DNA from: a virus
Virus record (IMG/VR): IMGVR_UViG_3300028025_003948
Span: 1-33,974 of that record
Length of the DNA stretch: 33,974 nt
Reading direction: 5' to 3' (one strand)
Shown here: positions 13,745 to 22,395 of the stretch, piece after piece
Position numbering within the stretch: position 1 is the stretch's first letter
Layout of the letters: every line of letters begins with the position of its first letter
Notes under the pieces: model-generated
What the model saw: the letters and a program-made list of their open reading frames with translations, nothing else
Databases searched by the model: none
Told to the model about the DNA's origin: nothing
Program-made: the position numbers and the translations under genes

Positions 13745-13759
13745 AACTAAACTATAGAC
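13745..13759. promoter_or_regulatory. Divergent leaderless promoters sharing 15 bp
   Basis: The whole gap between two divergent start codons is 15 bp. Plus strand: TAAACT (13748-13753), 6 nt, ATG of whiB (13760). Minus strand: TATAGT (13756-13751), 6 nt, ATG of the exonuclease (13744). The two -10 boxes overlap, and each is 6 nt from its start codon with no ribosome site. Simultaneous use looks sterically impossible, so the two genes may be switched against each other. Confidence 0.65.
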
Positions 13760-14062
13760 ATGACCACTGACAAAGTAACTCAAGAAAGACTAACCCTAGA
13801 CTTAGCGGAAGCAATCCTAAATAATGGCGGGGTTGAATGTGAGCAAGTTCCCGAAATATTCTTTCCCGAAGACTTTAGAGCTAAAACTAAAGGGCAAGAT
13901 ATTCAGATGGCAAAACTAGCAGAACAGACCGCTAGAGAAATCTGTTTCAGATGTCCAGTCATGGCTAAATGCCTGAAAGTCGGAATGTTTGAAGACTTCG
14001 GGATTTGGGGCGGATCAACCGCAGAACAGCGTAAAAGAATCCGTAAAGAAACAGAGCTATAG
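13760..14062 (+). CDS. whiB: WhiB-family transcriptional regulator
   Basis: 100 aa, the only plus-strand gene. It has the four iron-sulphur cysteines (C27, then C62xxC65x5C71), the GIWGG turn (81-85) and a basic tail (RKRIRK). WhiB proteins bind a 4Fe-4S cluster, dock on the primary sigma factor and alter promoter choice; phage copies can repress host whiB genes or activate phage promoters. The family is actinobacterial, which identifies the likely host phylum. It is a candidate regulator for promoters A and B, whose -35 boxes are unusual. Its mRNA is probably leaderless. Confidence 0.93.
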   Translation: MTTDKVTQERLTLDLAEAILNNGGVECEQVPEIFFPEDFRAKTKGQDIQMAKLAEQTAREICFRCPVMAKCLKVGMFEDFGIWGGSTAEQRKRIRKETEL

Positions 14063-14064
14063 CC

Positions 14065-14088
14065 AAAAAAGGCTGTAAATGCCTTTTC
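14065..14088. terminator. Bidirectional terminator between whiB and holin
   Basis: AAAAGGC-tgtaaat-GCCTTTT: a 7-bp stem with an A-run before and a T-run after, so it can act on both strands. It would end whiB from the left and the lysis genes from the right. A second inverted repeat (CTAGCC ... GGCTAG) follows at about 14088-14115 without a T-run. Confidence 0.75.
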
Positions 14089-14119
14089 TAGCCATTTACC
14101 CTTAGAAGCGGGCTAGAAC

Positions 14120-14416
14120 CTACTTCTTATCTTCTGTCTTTTCTTTAGCCTTCTGGATGGCATCTGAAGCACCTTTAGCGACATCTGCCCTAGTAGCTTT
14201 ACCTGTAGTTGCGATTGCGTAACCTAAAGCCGCTAAAACACCTAGCATCAAAGTTCCCCAGGCGATAATTACGCCATCAAACCAAGATCCAGTTAGAGCA
14301 GCACCTACACCCGCAGAACCGCCCAAAATAAATAGGAAAATTCCGAAGCCACGCCAAAGAAGCTCTGAAACAACTTCCCAAACAGCCTTCAACCTAGAAA
14401 TTAAAACAGTTTTCAT
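14120..14416 (-). CDS. Putative holin
   Basis: 98 aa. Two hydrophobic segments (about 22-42 and 48-70), with glycine-rich GIFLFILGGSAGVGAAL and GVIIAWGTLMLGVLAALGYA, then a charged tail of Lys and Glu. The form suits a small two-helix phage holin. It follows the endolysin gene with TAATG-type overlap and ends before the bidirectional terminator. Position supports holin; sequence alone shows only a two-span membrane protein. Confidence 0.72.
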   Translation of the reverse strand: MKTVLISRLKAVWEVVSELLWRGFGIFLFILGGSAGVGAALTGSWFDGVIIAWGTLMLGVLAALGYAIATTGKATRADVAKGASDAIQKAKEKTEDKK

Positions 14417-14904
14417 TATTTTCCTTTTTTCTCTAAAACAAAATCAAGTGGATCAAGTAAATCTTTATATGGGGCTAAATGAATGTTTGGATTGCTCCAA
14501 GCCTTATTAGCTTTACCTATACTTTGATGGAGATGGCTTCCAGTTGATGCAGAACCAGACTTATATTTTCCGCCACCAGTTTTACCTATAACAGTTTCAC
14601 CGCCAACAACCTTATCCCCCTTCTTCAAATCAGACTGTTTAGCCATATGAGCATCCAAAATAAAAACATTATGCTTCACGCCTGCTATATCTGTAAGGAT
14701 TGCAGAATAAACCAAAAACCAACCTAAAACATCAGACCATTCATTAACAAAAACTGTTCCTGTGCCACTAGCTTTAATAAGTGATAGCTCTGCGGGATGC
14801 CAATCCTGCCCCCTGTGTGGCCTACCATTGCGGTAAGGTGATAGATCTCCGAAGATATCGCCCCGAAATTTAGGGCTAAAAGGCTCAAAATAGATTGCAG
14901 ACAT
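14416..14904 (-). CDS. M23-family peptidase endolysin
   Basis: 162 aa. The LytM/M23 zinc site is visible: HRGQD (H30, D34) and HLH (H124, H126), with the strand block FILDAHMAKQSDLKKGD between. M23 enzymes are zinc endopeptidases of peptidoglycan cross-bridges or stems. No signal peptide or separate wall-binding domain is present, so export should rely on the holin encoded next. No Shine-Dalgarno precedes ATG 14904; TAGAAT sits exactly 6 nt upstream, suggesting leaderless expression. Confidence 0.87.
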   Translation of the reverse strand: MSAIYFEPFSPKFRGDIFGDLSPYRNGRPHRGQDWHPAELSLIKASGTGTVFVNEWSDVLGWFLVYSAILTDIAGVKHNVFILDAHMAKQSDLKKGDKVVGGETVIGKTGGGKYKSGSASTGSHLHQSIGKANKAWSNPNIHLAPYKDLLDPLDFVLEKKGK

Positions 14905-14919
14905 ACCGCAATTCTATCA
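14905..14919 (-). promoter_or_regulatory. Leaderless endolysin promoter (extended -10)
   Basis: Minus strand: TGATAGAAT (14919-14911), an extended -10 box (TG-n-TAGAAT), then 6 nt (TGCGGT) and the endolysin ATG. The spacing equals that of the whiB and exonuclease starts. There is no ribosome site in the 24-nt gap. Confidence 0.6.
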
Positions 14920-14928
14920 AAGCAACTT

Positions 14929-15138
14929 TTACGCTAAATCAGCCAGTTCTTGTTCATGAACTGCAATAGCAGATTCAATAATTGAAATGTTTGCTTGAGC
15001 CTGATCTGCAACTTCTTGATTGCCAAGGGCTAGAGCAGATTTTAGGTTTAGTTCATTTTGGTAGCCCTCAAGATTCAGAGCTGTTAAGCGTTCCTGAAGC
15101 AAAGCTGCCTTGTGTTCATTAGATACATTAAATGCCAT
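14929..15138 (-). CDS. Small coiled-coil protein
   Basis: 69 aa, helical throughout (LLQERLTALNLEGYQNEL), with AAGGAA upstream. It lies between tail fibre and endolysin, a place where phages often keep a small virion or lysis accessory. No family recognised. Confidence 0.55.
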   Translation of the reverse strand: MAFNVSNEHKAALLQERLTALNLEGYQNELNLKSALALGNQEVADQAQANISIIESAIAVHEQELADLA

Positions 15139-15152
15139 TAGATTTCCTTTTC

Positions 15153-17213
15153 TTATGCAACCGCAATAGTTGTTATTGTTCCAGAGCTTCCACGATACTT
15201 TAAAGCCCCAGCATCAACATAAAGAATACCGCCACCACTAGGGTTTGATGTTGGAATAGTTCCAGCATTAGCAATACCGATAACACCTGCACCACCACCT
15301 TGGATTGCTGAACCTGTGCCTACTGTGATGCCCCTACCATTTGAAACAGTAATTGCTGTAAGAGTATCTTGCCCTTGAATTCCGTTAGTTAGCAAACCAT
15401 TTGTAGCCCTAACATTTCCAGAACTTGTTACGCTAAATAAAACGCTTGCAGCATTAGACTGAATTTCCAATAAGTTGGCTGTCTGTCCAGAAGCACCCCT
15501 AATAACTGCACCAACTGAAGATGCACCGCCAACAGTATCTGTATTTACAGCAAAGCTAGTTCCAGTAATGACCGAACCGATACCAATCTGCCCACCAGCC
15601 CGAACCCTAGTAACTTCAGTAGCATCAGCAAGTTGCCAAGATTGAAGCGTTCCAGAAGCATAAGTGTTAGCCCTAATTGCTAAACCTGTTGTTCCAGGTG
15701 ATCGCAAAGTTATGCTTGCTTGATTATCAACAGAAACAGTTCCACCGCTAACCCAAGCCGCAGTTGTTGCATTTGCATAAGATAACTGTGTTGTAGATGG
15801 AACAGCAGTAACAATAAAAGTTCCGTTATATCCTGAAGGATTTACACCAGCAACAGTAATTCTTTCACCAACAGAAAGATTATGGTTGAACTGTGTTGTA
15901 ATAGTTGCAGTTGTTCCTGTGCCTGTTGTAGCAGTTACACCCGAACCAACAGCAGTTTGAAGCGGGGCAGTTGAACCAGAATAGATTTGAGCATTAGCAT
16001 TTCTACCACCCATTGTAGTTCCACCAGAGTTTTGTATAACATAACTATCCGCAACAGTTCCAACACCCATACGCATTCTAAATAGATCTACTGTTTGTGC
16101 ATCTCTACCTTGAAATACTGCACCGTTACCACCAGATTCTTGCAATAAATTCAATGCACCAAAATATGCACCAGAACCATATACTGCACCACGCAAGTTA
16201 GCCCTAAGAAATGTAGCCATACCTGAAGAATCTATTTTCGCATTTACAAATGAAGCTGAATCCTGCACCTGTAATAGATCGCCTGATTGAGAAGCCGCAC
16301 CACGCACAACTAAACCCTTATTAGTAGATGCAGTAGAAATAACATTTAATTGAGCAGATAGATTTGTGTTGCCACCAAAACGCCCTTGGCCAACAGTATA
16401 AATAGACCAGCCAGAACTTACACCAAAAGAAGCCGCTCCACCGCTATTTTGTAGCTGAAACATATCTGAAGTTTGGCTAGCAATAGCTTTTAAAGTTAGC
16501 GGGATAGCAGTTGTTGAAGTATTAGTTATGATTTGGGCTTCAGTAAAACTATTTCCGCCTGCAAGCCTAGCTATGTTTGCTTGGGTGAGTGTTCTATTCT
16601 TCCAAAGGTCAGTTGCAGAATCGTATTCAAGAATATCGCCATCAGCTTTGCCAATAATTTGAACATCATGAAGTTCATCAAGTTCATAACCATTCTGAAC
16701 CTTAACAAAAACATGCCCATCACCCGCAGAAACCTTTGTTACAACACCAACATAAACAAGATGGATTGGGGCTTGTGGCTTAGTAACCTGATACGAACCT
16801 GCAACAGTTCCACTTAAATAAAGTTGTGTCCCTGAAGTTAAATCCTGTGTATTTAAACCTTCAAGATAACCTTCAACCTGGCAAAGCCCAGAAGCGTTAT
16901 TAGCAATATCTTCAGCCAACCAACCCAAAGTTCTTGCAGAAGTAGCATCACTAGTAGCAATAGCAGGGGTAACTTGAACATGATTCCCATTAGAACCAGA
17001 AATATAAACAATAGTTCCCTTAGCAAGTGTTGAACCTGTTGCATTGCGAACAGTAACATAAATCGGATCGCCAAAGTTATAGCTTGCACCCTGAACCCCA
17101 GCAGTTGAAGCTGAAACTTCTACTGGATTATTGGTTATAGCAATTTCAACCAGATTATCTGTAGTTGTAACAGATGTAATCGGGTCATTAGTTGAAACGA
17201 TTACATCACTCAT
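15153..17213 (-). CDS. Tail fibre / receptor-binding protein
   Basis: 686 aa. After a short strand-rich N-terminus, residues about 45-180 form a compact domain ([28 protein letters not shown]), then [20 protein letters not shown], a linker found in many fibre proteins. The remainder is Ser/Thr/Gly-rich repetitive beta structure ending in [19 protein letters not shown], a common fibre C-terminus. The N-terminal part should attach to the tail tip and the distal part should contact the host surface. It is the last long tail gene, right before lysis genes. Confidence 0.8.
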   Translation of the reverse strand: MSDVIVSTNDPITSVTTTDNLVEIAITNNPVEVSASTAGVQGASYNFGDPIYVTVRNATGSTLAKGTIVYISGSNGNHVQVTPAIATSDATSARTLGWLAEDIANNASGLCQVEGYLEGLNTQDLTSGTQLYLSGTVAGSYQVTKPQAPIHLVYVGVVTKVSAGDGHVFVKVQNGYELDELHDVQIIGKADGDILEYDSATDLWKNRTLTQANIARLAGGNSFTEAQIITNTSTTAIPLTLKAIASQTSDMFQLQNSGGAASFGVSSGWSIYTVGQGRFGGNTNLSAQLNVISTASTNKGLVVRGAASQSGDLLQVQDSASFVNAKIDSSGMATFLRANLRGAVYGSGAYFGALNLLQESGGNGAVFQGRDAQTVDLFRMRMGVGTVADSYVIQNSGGTTMGGRNANAQIYSGSTAPLQTAVGSGVTATTGTGTTATITTQFNHNLSVGERITVAGVNPSGYNGTFIVTAVPSTTQLSYANATTAAWVSGGTVSVDNQASITLRSPGTTGLAIRANTYASGTLQSWQLADATEVTRVRAGGQIGIGSVITGTSFAVNTDTVGGASSVGAVIRGASGQTANLLEIQSNAASVLFSVTSSGNVRATNGLLTNGIQGQDTLTAITVSNGRGITVGTGSAIQGGGAGVIGIANAGTIPTSNPSGGGILYVDAGALKYRGSSGTITTIAVA

Positions 17214-17557
17214 CTAGTTACATTTCCTACAAGATTGAAAGCACCCTGAAGCAAGCGGGTTACTTCATCACCGCTAGAAATAAGTTCAAGATCATAAGCG
17301 TAAGACCCTGAAGGGATAGCGGCACTTTGGGCGTTAGTTATCTCAACCAAAATTGTTCCAGCAGTTCCCCCTAAAGTGATTCCTGAACCATTAGTTAGAG
17401 AAAGAAGCGTTGCTGTCGCATCAGTAGAGTTTCTGACCTGCATCCTAGAAGTATATCCAGACCAATTTATAGCTGTTCCATCTTGAGTTACAGTAAAAGT
17501 TTTATCGTAATCTGCACCCTGATAGCAAGTAATATCGTATGTTCCTGGAGTAATCAT
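17210..17557 (-). CDS. Baseplate/tail accessory protein (BppU-N-like)
   Basis: 115 aa of beta structure: [17 protein letters not shown], then [13 protein letters not shown] and a [10 protein letters not shown] end. This resembles the small N-terminal domain of phage baseplate upper proteins. It overlaps the fibre gene start, so it may form the adaptor between tail tip and fibre. Confidence 0.6.
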   Translation of the reverse strand: MITPGTYDITCYQGADYDKTFTVTQDGTAINWSGYTSRMQVRNSTDATATLLSLTNGSGITLGGTAGTILVEITNAQSAAIPSGSYAYDLELISSGDEVTRLLQGAFNLVGNVTR

Positions 17558-17788
17558 TTAGAATCCCATTCCTTTAGTAACAGCCAAAATAAGTATTGAA
17601 GTTATAACTGCTGTAATCAACGCTGGCATCCAAGCGTTACGATTGATTTGCTTTTCAAGCTCTCTAATCCTATTTTCATGATCTCTAGAAGCATCTAGAA
17701 TCTGAATTGAATTTGCTTTCAGTATCTCAATATCTCGAACAATCTGAAGAAGCAGAGTTTGATTAGTTGGTTTCGGTTGCTCATGCAT
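17558..17788 (-). CDS. XhlA-like coiled-coil membrane protein
   Basis: 76 aa. Residues 10-50 form a coiled coil with HENRIRELEKQI, followed by a single transmembrane helix near the C-terminus (ALITAVITSILILAV). This layout matches XhlA-type proteins that help holins lyse cells. It lies among tail genes, not next to the endolysin, so a virion-associated or second lysis role is open. Confidence 0.6.
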   Translation of the reverse strand: MHEQPKPTNQTLLLQIVRDIEILKANSIQILDASRDHENRIRELEKQINRNAWMPALITAVITSILILAVTKGMGF

Positions 17789-17897
17789 CAGCGGTCATTT
17801 CCTGACCACAGAAACAACAAATAACAGGAATACCTTCAGGATGTGGATAATGCTTTTCATCACCCATAAGGCAATCAACAGTTTTACAAGTAATCAT
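17781..17897 (-). CDS. 38-aa putative zinc-binding protein
   Basis: Opens MITCKTVDC and has CCFC near the end: two cysteine pairs that could form one zinc site. A strong AAGGGGAAGAA precedes the ATG at 17897, and the stop overlaps the next gene by ATGA. Tiny Cys-rich proteins of this type recur in actinophage tail regions; function unknown. Confidence 0.6.
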   Translation of the reverse strand: MITCKTVDCLMGDEKHYPHPEGIPVICCFCGQEMTADA

Positions 17898-17906
17898 TTC
17901 TTCCCC

Positions 17907-18260
17907 TTATCCCGCTGCTGTGCCTGAAGTCATTTGAACAGCAAAACCTGTAACAGTAGTATTCGCTGTGCTAGAGCTTGCACCCGCATTATTTGCTAAA
18001 CCGACAGTTACAGTTCCCGAAGTATTAGCAGAAACATATCCAGTTAGCCAAGGTGAAGAAGTGCTTATAGTTACGATTGGGGCAACATTGAATCTTGAAG
18101 CTGGAAACGCTACCGCAAAAGTAGTTGTTACACCGGGGGCTAAAGTAGCAACCTGATTATATGTAAAAGCCGCTGAAGCATAAGGAAGCTTACTGAAGTT
18201 TCCGTTTAGATCGCTGGCAGTAAGAACTTCACCGATAGACCAAATTTTAGTTGCAGACAT
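17907..18260 (-). CDS. Minor tail / fibre-tip protein
   Basis: 117 aa. N-terminus MSATKIWSIGEVLTASDLNGNF is common in small fibre-like proteins; the rest is a beta sandwich (GVTTTFAVAFPASRFNVAP, VTVGLANNAG) like a lectin-type H domain. AGGAG precedes the ATG. Probably a trimeric host-contact or decoration protein. Confidence 0.65.
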   Translation of the reverse strand: MSATKIWSIGEVLTASDLNGNFSKLPYASAAFTYNQVATLAPGVTTTFAVAFPASRFNVAPIVTISTSSPWLTGYVSANTSGTVTVGLANNAGASSSTANTTVTGFAVQMTSGTAAG

Positions 18261-18285
18261 TTTTTCTCCTAAAAACCTATTTTAC

Positions 18286-20133
18286 TTAACCTAAAGTATC
18301 TGTATCAAGAACACCAAGAAAAGGCGAATCAAGTCTAAAAGAAAGATTATCTAGAGAAGCAAGGCTAAAGGTTATTTCATCTCTTTCAGGATCAGCGTTA
18401 GCCGAAATCGCTAGAATCTGATAATACTTATCTACGATAGAACCGCTTGCTGAAGGTTGAAAACAGACACGAACAACATCTCGCAAATCTAAAGCTATAA
18501 CTCGATTTTGATCTGCTGAAGATAAAGAATTCAAAGTAACAGTAATATCGCTTGCCCGATACTCTGGAAGGCGATACTCTCCCCGCAAAGTTGTAGCTAT
18601 TTCTGCGGGCTTAGTTGTAGAAGTAGTTAGATTATCTGTCTGACTATAGCCCCGCAAACCATAAAGAAGCTGGCTAGCAGAATCTTCAACAATCGCTGTA
18701 GCATTTATACCTACAACTTGAACCTTGTTATATAACTGTTCTGATCCATAAGTTATTCCTAAATCAGTAAAAGCAATACCTGTGCCATTACCATAAGCTG
18801 TTCCTTGACTATTTAGATCAGCAAAAGTAACTAGAGAAGGGGCGGCAATCGCTGAAGCAACGCTAGTTAGTAACCCTGATTGACTTGCATAAGGTATTCC
18901 AGCCCAAGCAATCTCGTATGCGGTTGAAGCTGAAGAAGTAAAAGGATTGTAAGCCCCATCAAAATAATTTGGTATTACTGTGCCTTGTTCAACTTGCCAG
19001 CCATTAGCAATAAAGTTATATGCAGTAGCAGTTCCTGGTGCTGAAACGCTTACATAGAAACCTGATACAACAGCAGTTCCAGAATAGTTTGCTGTTCCCT
19101 GCATTTGTGTCCAATCGTTACCTGTAGCCGCTGAAGCGACCATTGAAGCCGCACCAGATAAAGGATTTGCTTTTGAATCAAGCAAAGTCAAACTGCCTGA
19201 AATACCTGCACCAGTTAAGCCCTGACCCCTAAACCATCCTGAAAAAACATATTTAGTTGCTGTTCCTGAAGGATTTATTTTTTGTTGATCTACTTCTTGA
19301 TACCAAAAATCTCTTGTAGCTAAAGTTACTTGAGCAGTATTTACTGTTCCACCAGCATAAAAAGGTGCGGCAGTTCCAGGTTGCCAACCATAAACCCATC
19401 CATCACCTAAACCAGTTCCACCAGCAAGGCTTATAGTAGTCGTATCTTGTGAAAGTTCATTAGGATATTTGATTAGATTCTGTCTATAAGTATTCACCCA
19501 GTTATAGTTTGTGAAGCTTCTATCCTTGAGTTGCATTACCGCTGAAGAATCGCTATAAAAATCTGCTGGTTCAGATCTAGCAACATTTTGAAGGTAAGCT
19601 AAAACATTTTCTCCAGAATCATTTATATCGTAACCAAGTAAAGTATGCCCGCCACGAACTCCCGCATATTCTCCTGCACTAAATCCGTTGTAGTTCATAA
19701 CAGTTTTTATGCGATCTGAAGTAGCTTCAACTTGGAAAGCAGTTCCACCAGTAAAGACAGCATTGCTTACTCGATAGATTTCATCTAAAGCGGTTACTGT
19801 AGCTTTGCCATCTAAACCTGATTCGTCATAACTAAAATTCCAATCTTCAACAAAGCCAGTAAATTTTCTGATTCCGTTAGAACTTACACGAAGTCTTCCT
19901 GCGGGTTGAACTAGCGTATAACCGCCAGCCCCATACCAAAGGGGAGAAGAAGTGTTTAGCGGGTCAAAGATTCTAGAATTATTTACAAAAGTTATAGAAA
20001 TACTTCCTGCGGGATAATCATCTAAAGATCTAGAAATACCCTTAGAGATAGAAATATTTTGAGCATACTGGCTTATATCAATATATGAGCTTGAACCAAA
20101 TTGAAGTTCAATCAGGTAACTAGGTAAAGCCAT
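18286..20133 (-). CDS. Tail-tip/baseplate protein with carbohydrate-binding-like domain
   Basis: 615 aa. The N-terminal third (ELQFGSSSYIDISQYAQNIS, then SRSLDDYPAGSISITFVNNS) resembles distal-tail or baseplate hub proteins. Residues about 225-395 look like a galactose-binding-type carbohydrate module (GLGDGWVYGW, VFSGWFRGQG, GWQVEQGTVIPNYFDG). The C-terminal part again looks like tail hub. It directly follows the tape measure gene, the usual place for the tail tip. An embedded sugar-binding domain suggests contact with the cell envelope. Confidence 0.75.
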   Translation of the reverse strand: MALPSYLIELQFGSSSYIDISQYAQNISISKGISRSLDDYPAGSISITFVNNSRIFDPLNTSSPLWYGAGGYTLVQPAGRLRVSSNGIRKFTGFVEDWNFSYDESGLDGKATVTALDEIYRVSNAVFTGGTAFQVEATSDRIKTVMNYNGFSAGEYAGVRGGHTLLGYDINDSGENVLAYLQNVARSEPADFYSDSSAVMQLKDRSFTNYNWVNTYRQNLIKYPNELSQDTTTISLAGGTGLGDGWVYGWQPGTAAPFYAGGTVNTAQVTLATRDFWYQEVDQQKINPSGTATKYVFSGWFRGQGLTGAGISGSLTLLDSKANPLSGAASMVASAATGNDWTQMQGTANYSGTAVVSGFYVSVSAPGTATAYNFIANGWQVEQGTVIPNYFDGAYNPFTSSASTAYEIAWAGIPYASQSGLLTSVASAIAAPSLVTFADLNSQGTAYGNGTGIAFTDLGITYGSEQLYNKVQVVGINATAIVEDSASQLLYGLRGYSQTDNLTTSTTKPAEIATTLRGEYRLPEYRASDITVTLNSLSSADQNRVIALDLRDVVRVCFQPSASGSIVDKYYQILAISANADPERDEITFSLASLDNLSFRLDSPFLGVLDTDTLG

Positions 20134-21428
20134 TATCTACCAGCTTTACCAGTAAAAGGCAAACTACCATTCGTTTTTAGATATCTAGCCAAAGCATCTA
20201 CAGAAGCTTTAGGATCAACAGCAGTATTATTTATTGTTATATTCGTTACAGGGGCTTTCATGTTTTCCCACCAAGGCTTCCCATTTGTTGAAGAAGGTAA
20301 AGCCATAGTTCCAGAAAAAGTTGAAGCAACGACATTGAATCTCAAACCTTTTTTAGCGGCTTCTTTATTTGTTATGTCTTGAGCTGCTGAAGCGGCGGCA
20401 TAAGTAGCGGCTTGAGAAGCGGCAGCAGTAATAACAACAGGATTAGTTGCCAAACCAGCAACAGGGGGAACTCCACCTGTAGGAGTGCCACCCCTAATAA
20501 GTTGAATAGCATTTACAAGCGAAGCAATAGCCTTGCCACCTGAAGCAAGAAGCATAATACCCTTCAAGGCAATCAAAGCGGGTAAAGCTTGAATCAAACT
20601 TGTTGCAATATTCTTGAAACCTGTTACAGCGTTACCATCACCGAAGAAAGCAAAGAATTCGCCAACTCCCTTTATTACTTCACCTACAGCATTTTTGATT
20701 TCAATAAAAGTTTTACCTACATCAGTTTTAGGATTAGCAACATCTTCAAAGAATTTACCTACAGTTTCAATCAAGCCACCAGGTTTATTCATTTGATCTA
20801 TAGCATCAATAATCAAAGGTAAAACAATTACGCCTAATTTTTCTTTCAGAATATCCATGCTGTTATTGAACTTCATAAAAGGATCTGCATTAGCTTCAGC
20901 TAACCCTTCATAAGTTTTAGCGAAATCACCTAAAACATCTTTAGACTTTCTAAGTTCAGGAAACATTCTTTGCAAGCTTTTAGTATTACCCGCATAAGCT
21001 TGACTAACAGCCTTAGAGATTTTTTCTTGACTACGCCCTGAACCAGCGGCAGCATCTAAAGTAATTTTTAGAAGCTTTTGAGCATCTTTTACATTACCTG
21101 TAACATTTCCAAATCTCGCCATTGCAGGTCTAAGATCATCATCCATGATTCCAGTTTGGAGAGATAAGGATTCTATGAAACGATCATTTTCTTTCAAACT
21201 TTCAGCTGTAGCACCAGCATTACGCTGCAACTGTATGTTTAGAAGTTTTGTTGATTTAGCATCAGCAGCAGCAGCCTTAGCCGCATCAAGTAATCCATCT
21301 GTAATCTGTTTGATACCGAATCCGATACCAATTGCCCCTAGAGTTTTACCTAGTCCGCTGAAACCTGATTGAGCTTTCTTGATACCAGAATTATCAAACT
21401 TAGATAAAAGTTTTATGATTACGGACAT
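20133..21428 (-). CDS. Tape measure protein
   Basis: 431 aa. Ala/Gly/Lys-rich helices, a GLGKTLGAIGIGFGIKQI segment near the start and hydrophobic stretches (LPALIALKGIMLLASGG) in the last third. The gene follows the chaperone and gp10-like genes and precedes the tail tip. It is short for the family; at about 0.15 nm per residue it implies a tail near 65 nm, a rough inference. Confidence 0.82.
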   Translation of the reverse strand: MSVIIKLLSKFDNSGIKKAQSGFSGLGKTLGAIGIGFGIKQITDGLLDAAKAAAADAKSTKLLNIQLQRNAGATAESLKENDRFIESLSLQTGIMDDDLRPAMARFGNVTGNVKDAQKLLKITLDAAAGSGRSQEKISKAVSQAYAGNTKSLQRMFPELRKSKDVLGDFAKTYEGLAEANADPFMKFNNSMDILKEKLGVIVLPLIIDAIDQMNKPGGLIETVGKFFEDVANPKTDVGKTFIEIKNAVGEVIKGVGEFFAFFGDGNAVTGFKNIATSLIQALPALIALKGIMLLASGGKAIASLVNAIQLIRGGTPTGGVPPVAGLATNPVVITAAASQAATYAAASAAQDITNKEAAKKGLRFNVVASTFSGTMALPSSTNGKPWWENMKAPVTNITINNTAVDPKASVDALARYLKTNGSLPFTGKAGR

Positions 21429-22001
21429 TTAGTTAGTCTTCCTGTTGATCTTTCTAGCGAACTTCTCTACAACTAATTTTAGTTCTGCTTCAACACTCGG
21501 CAAACTGTTTTGAACAGCGGGATAAACAAAGTTAGATTTTCTTCTTTCTCGAAGAACCCTAATCATGCTTTCACCTTGACCATTTACCTTATGAGTTCTA
21601 GTTCCACCTTTATAGGCATAAGGCTTAGTAACTAAGCTTCTTGGAACTCCCGAACCTTTACCAGCGATATCTGCGATTGCGGTCATAGGTGAAGCAACAA
21701 TCAATCTGAAAAGGGAAGTAACCGCATACTTTTTAGAACCTGTTGTTCTAGTTGAAAAATTTACTTTATCTGCGGGCTTGACCGCACCCCAAGCAGTTCT
21801 ACCAGAAGGATTCTTCTCAATACTCATACCAGATAAAGGGGCTACATCAGGGATGGCATTTTTTATTAGATCCTGCGGGGTTTTAGCAATCTTTCTTGCT
21901 TCAGAAAGCATTTCTTTTTTCAGCTTTGGTTCAATAGTTTTTAGCTGATTGAAAAGATCCTTAGCATCATAAACAATATTGGAGTTAGCCATGATTTCCA
22001 T
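21429..22001 (-). CDS. HK97 gp10-like tail completion/minor tail protein
   Basis: 190 aa (187 from ATG 21992, which has GGAA upstream). A helical N-terminus (DLFNQLKTIEPKLKKEMLSEARKIA), a basic centre with MIRVLRERRK and a helical end (ELKLVVEKFARKI) recall HK97 gp10-like proteins of the head-tail joint. The position after the chaperone rather than before the tail terminator is unusual, so a minor tail protein is an alternative. Confidence 0.6.
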   Translation of the reverse strand: MEIMANSNIVYDAKDLFNQLKTIEPKLKKEMLSEARKIAKTPQDLIKNAIPDVAPLSGMSIEKNPSGRTAWGAVKPADKVNFSTRTTGSKKYAVTSLFRLIVASPMTAIADIAGKGSGVPRSLVTKPYAYKGGTRTHKVNGQGESMIRVLRERRKSNFVYPAVQNSLPSVEAELKLVVEKFARKINRKTN

Positions 22002-22376
22002 TCTGCGACTGTATAGCGTAATACATGGTATTTAGCATCCGATCAGATTCTTTCAACAAAACTGATGGAGCAATCCCTGTCGCAACCGCTAGATTAGCTA
22101 TAAACCAATGCGAAGAATCAAGCCCTAAAGCATTTAGCCTTTTGGGTCTTCAACCGCCACATCTTCAACTTGATCCACCCAAACTTCAAACTCTAAAGAA
22201 GTCTTAGCAAGTCTTTTAGAAGCAAGCCACGCTAAATAATAAAGGTGAGTTAGTTTCTCAAGCTTATCTATGCTCAAATCAAAATAGGATTCCCATTTGA
22301 TTAGATCAGTAGCGGCAGTTTGGATATTGTAGGCTTCGCCTTCATACATTTTGATTTTGATATCTATTCTTTGCAT
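21985..22376 (-). CDS. Tail assembly chaperone, -1 frameshift product
   Basis: The longer form, about 130 aa. At heptamer CCCAAAA (22146-22140), in phase as C-CCA-AAA, slipping back one base joins residue 79 to a 51-aa extension (RLNALGLDSSHWFIANLAVA, ending near MLNTMYYAIQSQ). The extension has the W, TGIPPS-like and DRM-TM pattern of GT-type chaperone tails. Phage lambda G/GT works the same way, with the extension contacting the tape measure. The site is seen in sequence; frameshifting is inferred. Confidence 0.82.
22134..22376 (-). CDS. Tail assembly chaperone, short form
   Basis: 80 aa, helical (DKLEKLTHLYYLAWLASKRL) with an acidic end (EDVAVEDPKG). The equivalent of lambda gpG: it should bind tape measure helices and major tail protein before tail assembly. 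It lies between major tail protein and tape measure genes. Ribosomes that do not slip at CCCAAAA stop at TAA 22134. Confidence 0.8.
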   Translation of the reverse strand: MQRIDIKIKMYEGEAYNIQTAATDLIKWESYFDLSIDKLEKLTHLYYLAWLASKRLAKTSLEFEVWVDQVEDVAVEDPKG

Positions 22377-22395
22377 GAAGCTAGTCTAGCCTAAT

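Noticed and set aside
13557-13757. Plus-strand 66-codon frame before whiB
   Set aside because: Antisense to the exonuclease start region; it ends where whiB begins and lacks any ribosome site.
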